Part shown: positions 26,523 through 34,878 of the stretch, one piece after another
How the letters are laid out: every line of letters begins with the position of its first letter
Position numbering within the stretch: the first letter of the stretch is position 1
Source of the DNA: Caryophanon tenue
GTDB taxonomy: Bacteria; Bacillota; Bacilli; Bacillales_A; Planococcaceae
DNA: 64,000 nt
Assembly: GCF_001700315.1 (NCBI RefSeq)
Contig: NZ_MASJ01000003.1
Coordinates: forward strand, 1-64,000
Direction of reading: 5' to 3'
The notes under the pieces: model-generated
The model's input: the letters and a program-made list of their open reading frames with translations, nothing else
What the model was told of the DNA's origin: nothing
Database searches by the model: none
Translations under genes and position numbers: made by a program

Positions 26523-27554
26523 ATGATCAAAGAATGGGATTTATTACGCGCAATTGCCTGTGTCAGTATCGTACTACTACATACAACTACATGGATTATT
26601 ACATTACAAACACCGGTAGAAAATGAAATGCTAACGTTTTTACGTTTAATTTTATGCTTTGCAACACCAACATTTATTTTATTATCCATTATTATTTTAG
26701 CGAATCGTTACCCAGACCAACTACCGAAAAAGTTTTGGTCTTCACGTTTTTTATACATTTATTTGCCGTTCGTCGCGTTTAGCGCGATTGATGCAATTAA
26801 TCGTATGAACCAATACAAAGGCTTTTGGGAGTATTTTTATAATAATATCGTCCTTGGTCGTTTTACAGGATGGTTTATTTTAGTCATTTTCCAGCTATAT
26901 TTCTTGTATTGGATTGTGACAAAATTTAAATGGACTCGCTGGATTATTTTCCCGGCAGCGATCGTTATTTCGTATATTCATTTTCATGGGCTTGTGTTTT
27001 CTGAGGAATTTTACAAAACATATGAATTAGAGTTACGTATTTCAGCAACAATTTGGCTTATGTATTTTGTGTTCGCATACTTTGTTGGTCGTTATTATCA
27101 TGTGCTTGCACCATGGCTCCTAAAAGCGCGCTACGTACTGCTTGTGGTCGTTGGTGGGTCATTGTATTACTTATATGACCGCTTTGAAACATTAAATGTG
27201 ATTGTCGAATCTCGCACGATTTATTTAGTGCCAACTGTTATTGCATTAACATTAGCGATTTTAGCTTGGGGACAACTCGTACCAAAGTTAAAAGCGGTGG
27301 ATTTAATTAGTCGTTATGCATTTGCGATTTATTTAGGGCATTGGCAAGTGATGGTGTATATTGCTGAACCGATTGTGTTAGCGTTTGAAGAAACGTACAT
27401 CCGCATACCGCTTATTTTCTCTATTTCGATTGCCGTTAGTATCATATTTGCTTATGTACTGCAGTATATTCCTGGTGGGACATTTGTTGTTGGGAAAATT
27501 AAAAAGCAACGTAAAAAACCTGCGAAGAAAGTATCGGAGGCTGCGAAAGCATAA
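26523..27554 (+). CDS. Acyltransferase 3 family integral membrane protein
   Basis: 343 aa from ATG 26523, which follows ACGGAGATG; the GTG at 26517 is part of that site. About ten hydrophobic helices. The N-terminus has the family signature WDLLRAIACVSIVLLHTTTW with the conserved Arg and His. The C-terminus is basic (KIKKQRKKPAKK). Acyltransferase-3 (OafA/YrhL-like) enzymes move acetyl or other acyl groups across the membrane onto polysaccharides. The substrate here is unknown; secondary wall polymer is a reasonable guess given csaB nearby. Confidence 0.85.
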   Translation: MIKEWDLLRAIACVSIVLLHTTTWIITLQTPVENEMLTFLRLILCFATPTFILLSIIILANRYPDQLPKKFWSSRFLYIYLPFVAFSAIDAINRMNQYKGFWEYFYNNIVLGRFTGWFILVIFQLYFLYWIVTKFKWTRWIIFPAAIVISYIHFHGLVFSEEFYKTYELELRISATIWLMYFVFAYFVGRYYHVLAPWLLKARYVLLVVVGGSLYYLYDRFETLNVIVESRTIYLVPTVIALTLAILAWGQLVPKLKAVDLISRYAFAIYLGHWQVMVYIAEPIVLAFEETYIRIPLIFSISIAVSIIFAYVLQYIPGGTFVVGKIKKQRKKPAKKVSEAAKA

Positions 27555-27555
27555 A

Positions 27556-27600
27556 AAAGGAAGCTGTTTAAAGCGCTCAGGCGTTTTGAACAGCTTTTTA
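27556..27600 (+). terminator. Intrinsic terminator
   Basis: AAGCTGTT (27561-27568) pairs with AACAGCTT (27589-27596) around an imperfect inner stem, ending in Ts, right after the acyltransferase gene. Confidence 0.7.
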
Positions 27601-27610
27601 CGTTTTCATG

Positions 27611-27645
27611 AAAAGACCTCCGAAACGATTTTATTGTTTCGGAGG
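27611..27645 (-). terminator. Terminator for the minus-strand glucosaminidase gene
   Basis: Perfect 10-bp stem CCTCCGAAAC/GTTTCGGAGG with TCTTTT on the minus strand, 13 bases past the stop of the convergent SLH-glucosaminidase gene. Confidence 0.88.
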
Positions 27646-27657
27646 AGGGGGTACGTG

Positions 27658-29652
27658 TTATTTTGTTGTTTCGATAATGCGTACGTAATCGACAGGAACG
27701 AATCCTGAAACGACACGGTTGTTTGTTCGTTTATCAGAAATGATTTCGTAGAAGTTTGAGTTTACATTGCTTTGAATAATGACTGGATAATTTGCTCGTT
27801 TATAGTTGTATAAAACGCTACCGCTATTAATCGTTGCGATTGAGTTCACGGGTGCGATTTTACGCGTTAGGCCAATTGTATATGAGTTTGACGCATCTTT
27901 TCGTCCAAGCGCCTTATCGATACGGTAATAATGACCTGCTGCTTTTGCGCCCCAATACGGATCTGACGCATATTTGACGTTAAAGCCCATCGCCTTTGAG
28001 CCAAATACAGAGCCGTTTGCAAATTTACCACCAGGCTCGATATAGTTCGGTAACCAATAAGCTGTTAACAATTCACGAACGCTATGTTCAACGTCGTCAA
28101 AGCGGTCATTTTGGTCACCAGTATCGCGTACATTTAAACCAAATAAGTTATTGAAGTTTTGCGCTTTTGTACTCATGCCGTAATTACTTTCATTAAATGA
28201 AAGTGCAATGACCATTAAAGCATTCACACCGTAGCGTGCTTCCATTTGTTTTGCAATCGTACCTAACCCGATAATTTTACTTTTTGTTGACGCATTTTTA
28301 AACGCTGAAGCCCCAGTAGACTCCAGTTCTTTTAAACGCTTTAGTAAATAACTATCTAATTCGGCTGCGGTATATTTTGTTTTTGAGAACGCAGGTAAAA
28401 ATTGATAGTAGTTGTAATAGTCAAAGCCAACACTTTTATCTTTGTTCGTAAAATAAATACCATTCCAACTATAGTATTTTTCACCTTTTTTCATTTGAGC
28501 AGGTGCTTTTCCGACAATATAGCTACTCGTTACGCCACCTGTACGTAAATTTGCAACTAAATTATGCACAACTTCACCATTATTATTGACAGTATAATGG
28601 TCCCGTTCTTTAATTAAATCGGTCGGCTCCAACGAAATATTACTATTGATTGGTAATGTGCCAATTTGCCCAGCAAAACTTACCGTTACGGTAGAACCAT
28701 TACTGCTCATATATTCCATTTGTGAGCCTTGTGCAGCGCCAATCATTTCACCTGTGCCAGTAAGACGAATTTCAACATATTTATTGGCAAGCACGACACC
28801 GCTCTTCATATAAATGACACGTGCATTTTTGTCCAGTACGATTTGACGTGAGTTTTGAATCGATGCGACTGCTTTTTCAAATGTCGTATATGAACGTACT
28901 TTTGCTAGCTTATAATTTTGAATGTTGAACACCGAGAAATCGCCAAAGTCTTCTCCTACATCTGGAGCAGGTGTAGGTGGAACGGGATTAGGCGTTGTCG
29001 GTGGTGTAACAAGTTGCTCAGGTTCAGGCTTTGTTAATGGGTCATTAACAAGTGTCATAAGTCGGTAAATAAAGGTTGCGGCATGTCCAACGGTTGCATT
29101 ATGTAATGGTTTGAAATAAACGCCATCTACTAATGGTTCTCCTTTAATGATCCCTAATGAAGAGCCGATGCCTACTGCTTGCTGATGTTCAGCATAAATT
29201 TTATGTGCATCTGCAAAGTTTAACTCGAATTGAACATTTGATGTATCAATTTTTAAATATTGTAAAGTGCGTTGCAGCATACGTGCCATATGTTGACGAG
29301 TAACATAATCATTTGGTCGAAACGTTCCTTCTGGGTACCCGCTAATAATACCGGCTGCAGCTGCACTACGAATGGCTTGGTCTTGCTTTGTAGAACCGAT
29401 TACATCGGAAAACGTTACAGTTGTTGAAGTAGGTAAATCTAATGCAATTGATATATATGAAGCAAATTGACCGCGCGTCACCGTTGCGTTTGGATAATAG
29501 TGCCCACTGCTGTCTGATTGAATCGCGCCTTTTTCAATCAAATAACGTAACCCTTCTTCGTGGGTAGAGCCAGTAATATTATCCGCAAACGCTGATGTGG
29601 AAAATAATAAGCTAAAAAATATGATTGAACAAACAAGGTATATTTTCTTCAA
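27658..29652 (-). CDS. SLH-anchored N-acetylglucosaminidase (peptidoglycan hydrolase)
   Basis: 664 aa, TTG start behind AGGAGGAAAG. Signal peptide (MKKIYLVCSIIFFSLLFSTS, cleavage near AFA-D). Three SLH domains at ~25-205, then a Pro/Thr linker (TPPTTPNPVPPTPAP, ~215-232). The middle ~200 residues have no recognised motif. Residues ~455-600 carry the GH73-type glucosaminidase signature (ALSFNESNYG with the catalytic Glu, NFNNLFGLN). The tail is SH3-like (NSNFYEIISDK ... VDYVRII). It should cut the glycan strands of peptidoglycan at the surface. It diverges from the phosphodiester glycosidase gene. Confidence 0.88.
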   Translation of the reverse strand: MKKIYLVCSIIFFSLLFSTSAFADNITGSTHEEGLRYLIEKGAIQSDSSGHYYPNATVTRGQFASYISIALDLPTSTTVTFSDVIGSTKQDQAIRSAAAAGIISGYPEGTFRPNDYVTRQHMARMLQRTLQYLKIDTSNVQFELNFADAHKIYAEHQQAVGIGSSLGIIKGEPLVDGVYFKPLHNATVGHAATFIYRLMTLVNDPLTKPEPEQLVTPPTTPNPVPPTPAPDVGEDFGDFSVFNIQNYKLAKVRSYTTFEKAVASIQNSRQIVLDKNARVIYMKSGVVLANKYVEIRLTGTGEMIGAAQGSQMEYMSSNGSTVTVSFAGQIGTLPINSNISLEPTDLIKERDHYTVNNNGEVVHNLVANLRTGGVTSSYIVGKAPAQMKKGEKYYSWNGIYFTNKDKSVGFDYYNYYQFLPAFSKTKYTAAELDSYLLKRLKELESTGASAFKNASTKSKIIGLGTIAKQMEARYGVNALMVIALSFNESNYGMSTKAQNFNNLFGLNVRDTGDQNDRFDDVEHSVRELLTAYWLPNYIEPGGKFANGSVFGSKAMGFNVKYASDPYWGAKAAGHYYRIDKALGRKDASNSYTIGLTRKIAPVNSIATINSGSVLYNYKRANYPVIIQSNVNSNFYEIISDKRTNNRVVSGFVPVDYVRIIETTK

Positions 29653-29873
29653 AACTTCTTTCCTCCTAAGATACTATAATCCTACCAAATGTACGTCCGA
29701 ATTAGTAGGTAAAATAGTGTGATAAAATAAGGCGTATTTTCGACTAAATCGCATGTTCGTAATAAGACTTAATATCTTTTTTTATCATGATTCCTGTTCG
29801 ATAGTGTTTTTTGCGTAAGTTTGTTATGCTAATAAAAAATAAGAAAAGGCAGGTGTGCTCATTTACGAGCTAA

Positions 29874-32201
29874 ATGATGATAAAAAAGAGCTGGAAAATG
29901 CCTTTTGTGGCAACGGCAATTTGTGCAATGTTTGTCGTGCCAACAAATACAGAGGCGTCTAAAACTACGATTACTACATATCCACTTTCTTCTGGTGTTA
30001 CGTATGAACAATATCAGTATCAAGCATCGTCTGTGACGAATAAAATTAATCATTTAACGATTGATTTAACCGACCCATATACAAAAGTAGGGCTTGGTTT
30101 ACCGCCAACACAAAATGGACGTATGACGACGACAGCAATGGCAAACGCACATTCAACGGAAGGACATCGTGTTGTAGGTGCGATTAATGCTGGCTTCTTC
30201 GATATGTCTGTTGGCAATCCACTTTTATTATTAGCTGAAAATAATGAAATTATAAATGGTGGACGTATTTCTGTTGGTGCAGATGAATTTGTAAATAAGC
30301 CATATGCATTCGGAGTGAAAGATGATGGCTCTCCTGCCATCGAATTGTTCGACTTTGATATTTCGATGCAATATGGCGGTCAAACATATGAACTGTCAGG
30401 TTTAAATCGAAAACGTTATGATAATGAGGCGATTGTCTTTACGCCGCAACATTATTTATCGACAACGGGGCAAAATGCTTACGGTGTCGAGGTCGTAATA
30501 GATACAGGTAAAGTTATTACCGAAAATTCATTTGGTCAAACATTAACAGGAAAAGTTACGCATATTTTCCCATATTCAGAGAAATGGCCGGCTCAAATTC
30601 CTGAAACAGGCTTCGTGTTATCGGTACATGGTACCCCTTGGCGCGCGATGATGGAAAATATGAAAGTAGGCGAGGAAGTAACCGTTGACTTCTCGATTAA
30701 TGAAGAATGGAATAATGCCGACTTTATGATTGCGACAGGTCCACTATTAGTACAAGATAATCGTGTCAATTTACAGATGGATCCGAGCAGTGCGCGCGCG
30801 CGTGAGGTTGCACCACGTACCGTTGTAGGTGTTGATGAAGATACAAATAAAGTACATTATATTACAGTTGATGGTCGTCAAAGTGCATCTCGCGGGATGA
30901 ATATGACGCAGCTTGCCAATTATTTAGTATCGATTGGTGTTGATACAGCCATTAATTTAGACGGTGGCGGTTCGACAACGATGGGAATCCGTAAACATGG
31001 CAGCAATAATGTTGTACTAGCGAATGTGCCATCAGATGGTGGTGCACAACGCCGCGTATCGACAACGCTAGAAGCGATTAGCACAGCACCAACAAGTGAA
31101 GCCGCACGCGGTACTGTGACGCGCTCACGTGTTGGGACATTTTTAGTCGGTGCAAGTGCCTCGGTAACGAGTGTCACAAATGTGATGGATAAGTATTATA
31201 ATCCGATTGTTGCTGAAAAAAGTAAGCTCGCGTTAACATCGGAAAAAGGAACAATTTCATCAGACGGTTTAACGTATAAAATGAATGAAGTCGGTACAGA
31301 CCGCTTGTACATTGCACATGGCGGTTCGATTTTCCAAACGTACCCGATTACGACAGTAGCAGGTCCATCACAGTTTTATTTAAAAGCGACAGCGACAACT
31401 GTAAAGCCACAGGAAACGATTCAATTTAGTGTCAATGCGCTTGACGAGGCAGGAAAAGAACTGCTGTATGATAAATATCAATTAACATACGAAGTAGAAG
31501 GCGATATTGGAACGATTGATGAAAACGGTAAATTTACTGCTAATACAGCAGGTGGCGAAGGGAAAGTGATTGCACGTTTAGGCGATAAAGCAGCAGGTGT
31601 CAAAGTAGTGGTTGAAAAGCCAGTTGTTGAAACACCAAAGCCAACGCCAACACCGGAGCCGACACCAAATCCATCACCCGTTCAATTTAAAGATTTATCA
31701 AGCTCGTATAAATACTTAGATGCTGTGACATATTTAGCTGAAAAAGGTCACTTTACAGGCTATACAGACGGTACATTCCGTCCGACAGAAGTATTGTCAC
31801 GTGAGCACGCGGCCGTTATTATTAGTCGTATTTTAAATTTAAATGCGGACGATGTAGCAAACCCGAACTTTACAGACGTGCCGACAACGCATCGTTATTA
31901 CAAACAAATTGCGGCAGTTCAAAACATGGGCATTATGGACGGCTTCGACAATCAATTTAATCCGTCACAATCATTAACACGCGGACAAATGGCGAAAATC
32001 ATTACGCTAGCATTTACACTTGAAGGTGATGCACAAAAAGTGTTTACTGATGTGTCGACAACTGCGTGGGAATATCCATTTGTACAAGCACTTGCAGCAA
32101 ATGATGTTACAACGGGTTATACGGACGGCTCATTTAAACCGAAGACGTATATTTCACGTGAACACTTTGCGTTATTCCTATACCGTACACTTACAAAGTA
32201 G
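29874..32201 (+). CDS. SLH-anchored phosphodiester glycosidase (NAGPA-domain) protein
   Basis: 775 aa; the ribosome site is weak, so the start (ATGATG) is the least certain in this cluster. Signal peptide cleaved near TEA-S. Residues ~50-395 are a phosphodiester glycosidase/NAGPA domain with VGAINAGFFD, FMIATGPLLV and the hallmark NLDGGGSTTM. Then come a beta-rich Ig-like part (~400-585), a Pro/Thr linker (TPKPTPTPEPTPNPSP) and three C-terminal SLH domains. NAGPA domains split sugar-1-phosphodiester bonds. A wall teichoic acid or phosphorylated wall polymer is a plausible substrate. SLH domains at the C-terminus contrast with the N-terminal placement in most neighbours. Confidence 0.9.
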   Translation: MMIKKSWKMPFVATAICAMFVVPTNTEASKTTITTYPLSSGVTYEQYQYQASSVTNKINHLTIDLTDPYTKVGLGLPPTQNGRMTTTAMANAHSTEGHRVVGAINAGFFDMSVGNPLLLLAENNEIINGGRISVGADEFVNKPYAFGVKDDGSPAIELFDFDISMQYGGQTYELSGLNRKRYDNEAIVFTPQHYLSTTGQNAYGVEVVIDTGKVITENSFGQTLTGKVTHIFPYSEKWPAQIPETGFVLSVHGTPWRAMMENMKVGEEVTVDFSINEEWNNADFMIATGPLLVQDNRVNLQMDPSSARAREVAPRTVVGVDEDTNKVHYITVDGRQSASRGMNMTQLANYLVSIGVDTAINLDGGGSTTMGIRKHGSNNVVLANVPSDGGAQRRVSTTLEAISTAPTSEAARGTVTRSRVGTFLVGASASVTSVTNVMDKYYNPIVAEKSKLALTSEKGTISSDGLTYKMNEVGTDRLYIAHGGSIFQTYPITTVAGPSQFYLKATATTVKPQETIQFSVNALDEAGKELLYDKYQLTYEVEGDIGTIDENGKFTANTAGGEGKVIARLGDKAAGVKVVVEKPVVETPKPTPTPEPTPNPSPVQFKDLSSSYKYLDAVTYLAEKGHFTGYTDGTFRPTEVLSREHAAVIISRILNLNADDVANPNFTDVPTTHRYYKQIAAVQNMGIMDGFDNQFNPSQSLTRGQMAKIITLAFTLEGDAQKVFTDVSTTAWEYPFVQALAANDVTTGYTDGSFKPKTYISREHFALFLYRTLTK

Positions 32202-32242
32202 TGAATGTGTAATGGAGCGTCATTAAATAGAGTAATAAGACA

Positions 32243-32297
32243 TTGGGACAGAAAGAAATATCCTTCAGCAACGACAACTGCTGAAGGATATTTTTCT
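32243..32297 (+). repeat. 55-bp palindromic intergenic repeat, copy B
   Basis: Matches the reverse complement of 17226-17280 at 53 of 55 positions. The core is a perfect hairpin (AAATATCCTTCAGCA against TGCTGAAGGATATTT) followed by Ts. It lies 42 bases after an SLH gene, as copy A does (24 bases), and may act as its terminator. Confidence 0.88.
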
Positions 32298-32585
32298 ACC
32301 TTTAAAAGCTCATGCTCTTGCGGTACGTCGTCGCAGAAAAACAATTCTACTCTTGCTGAAGTCGCCACTTGTATCGAAACGGGCTAGCAAATTGTTATCA
32401 TGTCAATCAACTCATTTTCATCAGAAATGGAGTGTTATCCCAATCTCTTTCTTTTTATGATTTTTTGTGAAAATTGTTCGTGCAACATTTCTATAAGCAA
32501 GAGCGTCATGGTAAAATAACAACAGACAGAAAAAAGCGCGTGTATCACGAGCTGAGACATAGGGTGAAGAAACCTATAGACGAAC
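32298..32585. other. Intergenic stretch without a convincing gene
   Basis: About 290 bases between the repeat and the csaB promoter. A short frame (32205-32387) crosses the hairpin and has no ribosome site, so it is not taken as a gene. The rest shows nothing I can name. Confidence 0.5.
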
Positions 32586-32607
32586 GCACCATATGATATA
32601 ATGGTGC
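32586..32607 (+). promoter_or_regulatory. Extended -10 promoter within a palindrome, csaB operon
   Basis: TGATATAAT is an extended -10 element (TATAAT at 32597-32602) with no good -35. It sits inside the perfect inverted repeat GCACCAT-N8-ATGGTGC, so a bound repressor would block the promoter. The csaB start is ~34 bases downstream, behind AAAAGGATG. Confidence 0.55.
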
Positions 32608-32635
32608 ATTATTAATTTTAAAAGGATGTTATTCA

Positions 32636-33781
32636 ATGAAAATCGGAATTGTGGGGAATTACGGTAATGACAATAACGGCGATGAGGCCATCCTTTACAG
32701 CATTATTGCACAAGTAAAACAGCAATTTGATGTGAAGAGCGAAGACATTACTGTATTTAGTAACAATACACAACAAACGTCCGAACGGTATGGTGTGCAA
32801 AGTTATCCACTTTATTATAAGCGTAGCAATTTGTATAAAACGTTTTTCCACACGTATAAATCAAACAAGCGCTATATGGATAAATTTGATTTGCTCATCA
32901 TCGGCGGTGGCGGTATTTTAATGGATTTCTATCGTCGTGAAGCCCAACTTTACGGCGCGTATGCCATTATGGCGAAGCAAGCAGGTGTACCATATGTTGT
33001 GTATGGCTGTGGTGCAGGCCCACTTGATACATTAACGGGGAAAGTGATGATTCGTTACATGTGTAAATATGCAGCGAATGTATCCGTACGTGACCCAGAA
33101 TCAAAAGAGCTATTACGTACAATCGGAGTAAAACGCGATATTCATGTGATCGGAGACCCTGCTTTCACAATGTTTGAAAAGCGAGACAATCATCCGGCAA
33201 AACCAAAACGTATCGGAATTTCAGCAGTGCCTGTACATAATGCGAATTATTGGCCATCAGGTGACGTCGATAAATACGACGACTACGTAACGAGTATGGC
33301 AAATAACTTAGATGTATTAGTGGATGAGCATGATGTCGATATTACATTTTTTGCGACGAAATATCCGCAAGATGTCAGCGTTACAAAAGATATTCGTAAT
33401 AAAATGAAGCACGCACAACGCATTGAGGTTATTGACCGCAACTTAATTCCTGAAGACTTGTTACAGGTGACGAGTGAAATGGATGTTGTGATTGGTACAC
33501 GTCTGCATTCCTTAATTTTAGCAACAGATGCACAAACACCAATTATTGCCTTGTCGTATCATAAGAAGGTAACGGATTTCATGCGCTCGATCAAGTCGAG
33601 TGATTTATGTATCGAACTGGCTGATTTACGCAAAGATCCACAGCTTGTAGCAAAAGCGTACGGGCGTTTAACGGCAGATTGGCCAGCAACGGTCGAGCGT
33701 ACGAAACGTATTTCTCAAAAGATGCATGATGAAGCAATGAGAGGAAAACAATTATTGGCAAAGGCAGTGAAGGATAAATGA
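32636..33781 (+). CDS. csaB: Polysaccharide pyruvyl transferase CsaB
   Basis: 381 aa, matching the CsaB length. Family motifs include GNYGNDNNGDEAIL at the N-terminus, DLLIIGGGGILMDF, VYGCGAGPLDT, SVRDPES and VIGTRLHSLILA near the C-terminus. The enzyme is known to transfer pyruvate from phosphoenolpyruvate onto the peptidoglycan-linked polysaccharide. The ketal-pyruvyl group is what SLH domains bind, so this gene should be needed for anchoring the nine SLH proteins in the window. It heads an operon with overlapping genes (ATGA) for a glycosyltransferase and a flippase. Confidence 0.93.
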   Translation: MKIGIVGNYGNDNNGDEAILYSIIAQVKQQFDVKSEDITVFSNNTQQTSERYGVQSYPLYYKRSNLYKTFFHTYKSNKRYMDKFDLLIIGGGGILMDFYRREAQLYGAYAIMAKQAGVPYVVYGCGAGPLDTLTGKVMIRYMCKYAANVSVRDPESKELLRTIGVKRDIHVIGDPAFTMFEKRDNHPAKPKRIGISAVPVHNANYWPSGDVDKYDDYVTSMANNLDVLVDEHDVDITFFATKYPQDVSVTKDIRNKMKHAQRIEVIDRNLIPEDLLQVTSEMDVVIGTRLHSLILATDAQTPIIALSYHKKVTDFMRSIKSSDLCIELADLRKDPQLVAKAYGRLTADWPATVERTKRISQKMHDEAMRGKQLLAKAVKDK

Positions 33782-34878
33782 AAAAAGTATTAGTGATTAG
33801 TAATATGTATCCTTCTGCTTCACATCCTTCATATGGTATCTTTGTCAAAAATCAAGTGGAGGCACTGAAGCGAGCAGGAATTGAAGTTGATATTGCAGTA
33901 AATGACAACCCAGCAGTCGGTAAGAAAAACGTCATCACCAAATATGCGAAGTGGGCAAAACATGCATTATCGTTAGGGAAGAAAGGGAAAAATGACTATA
34001 CAGTTACACATGCCCATTATGTTTTCCCATCAGGTATGTTATCACTTGCGCTGAAAAAAATGTTCCGCATTCCGTACATTGTTACGGCACACGGTGGAGA
34101 CATCGAACGTATGGCGAAGAAAAGTGAGCGTATTCGCAAATGGACCGCATCCATTTTACAGCAAGCAGAACATGTTATTGCGGTAGGTCCTGTATTGGCA
34201 GAGCAAATTGAACGTGATTTTCAAGTGCCTGCGACGAAAATTTCAATTTTAAGTATGGGTGTGAACCGTACTATTTTCCATCAAGCAGATAAAGCAACTG
34301 TACGACAAGAGCTACAAGTGGCGGAAGATGTCTTTACATTTTTATTTGTAGGGAACGTGATTGAACAAAAAGGTGTCGAAGAGCTATTACATGCTTATCG
34401 TCAAGTGCGAGCAAATACAGACCGCGCGACACAACTGATTATTGTTGGTTCTCGTCGGGATACGGCGTTTATTGAGCGTATTCAACCACTTGTTGACGAG
34501 CATGTGCGTTTTGAAGACCCGGTAAAACAACCACAACTTGCAAAGTGGTTCCAAGCAGCTGATTCATTTGTGTTACCGTCCCATTTAGAAGGGTTTGGGC
34601 TCGTTGCATTAGAGGCGCTTGCATGTGGAACACCGGTTATCGCATCACAAGTTGGTGGGTTAGTATCTTTATTAGGCGACGGTGCAGGGAAGCTTGTACC
34701 AGCGAAAAATAGCGATGCGCTACGAGAGGAAATGCTTCGAGCGTTGCATACACCACGTGCTGCCTATGTAAATGAACAAGCTGTAAATAAAGCCTTAACA
34801 TTGCATGATGAGGTGACGATTACAAATCATGTAATCGCGCTGTATGAATCTGCAAGTAAAGGTGGCGAACGTCCTTGA
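33778..34878 (+). CDS. Glycosyltransferase family 4, TuaC-like
   Basis: 366 aa, starting within the csaB stop (ATGA overlap). The N-terminus (ISNMYPS...YGIFVKNQ.EALKRAG) resembles TuaC-type glycosyltransferases. The GT4/GT-B signatures are clear: VTAHGGD, SMGVNRTIF, FVGNVIEQKGVEELL and the nucleotide-sugar motif SHLEGFGLVALEALACGTPVI. It should act on the cytoplasmic face, adding a sugar to a lipid-linked wall polymer precursor. The context suggests the pyruvylated polymer itself. Donor and acceptor are not readable from sequence. Confidence 0.85.
   Translation: MKKVLVISNMYPSASHPSYGIFVKNQVEALKRAGIEVDIAVNDNPAVGKKNVITKYAKWAKHALSLGKKGKNDYTVTHAHYVFPSGMLSLALKKMFRIPYIVTAHGGDIERMAKKSERIRKWTASILQQAEHVIAVGPVLAEQIERDFQVPATKISILSMGVNRTIFHQADKATVRQELQVAEDVFTFLFVGNVIEQKGVEELLHAYRQVRANTDRATQLIIVGSRRDTAFIERIQPLVDEHVRFEDPVKQPQLAKWFQAADSFVLPSHLEGFGLVALEALACGTPVIASQVGGLVSLLGDGAGKLVPAKNSDALREEMLRALHTPRAAYVNEQAVNKALTLHDEVTITNHVIALYESASKGGERP

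Noticed and set aside
32205-32387. 60-residue frame across the 55-bp repeat
   Set aside because: No ribosome site, and its middle is dictated by the hairpin. The matching reading at the other copy is not open in the same way.
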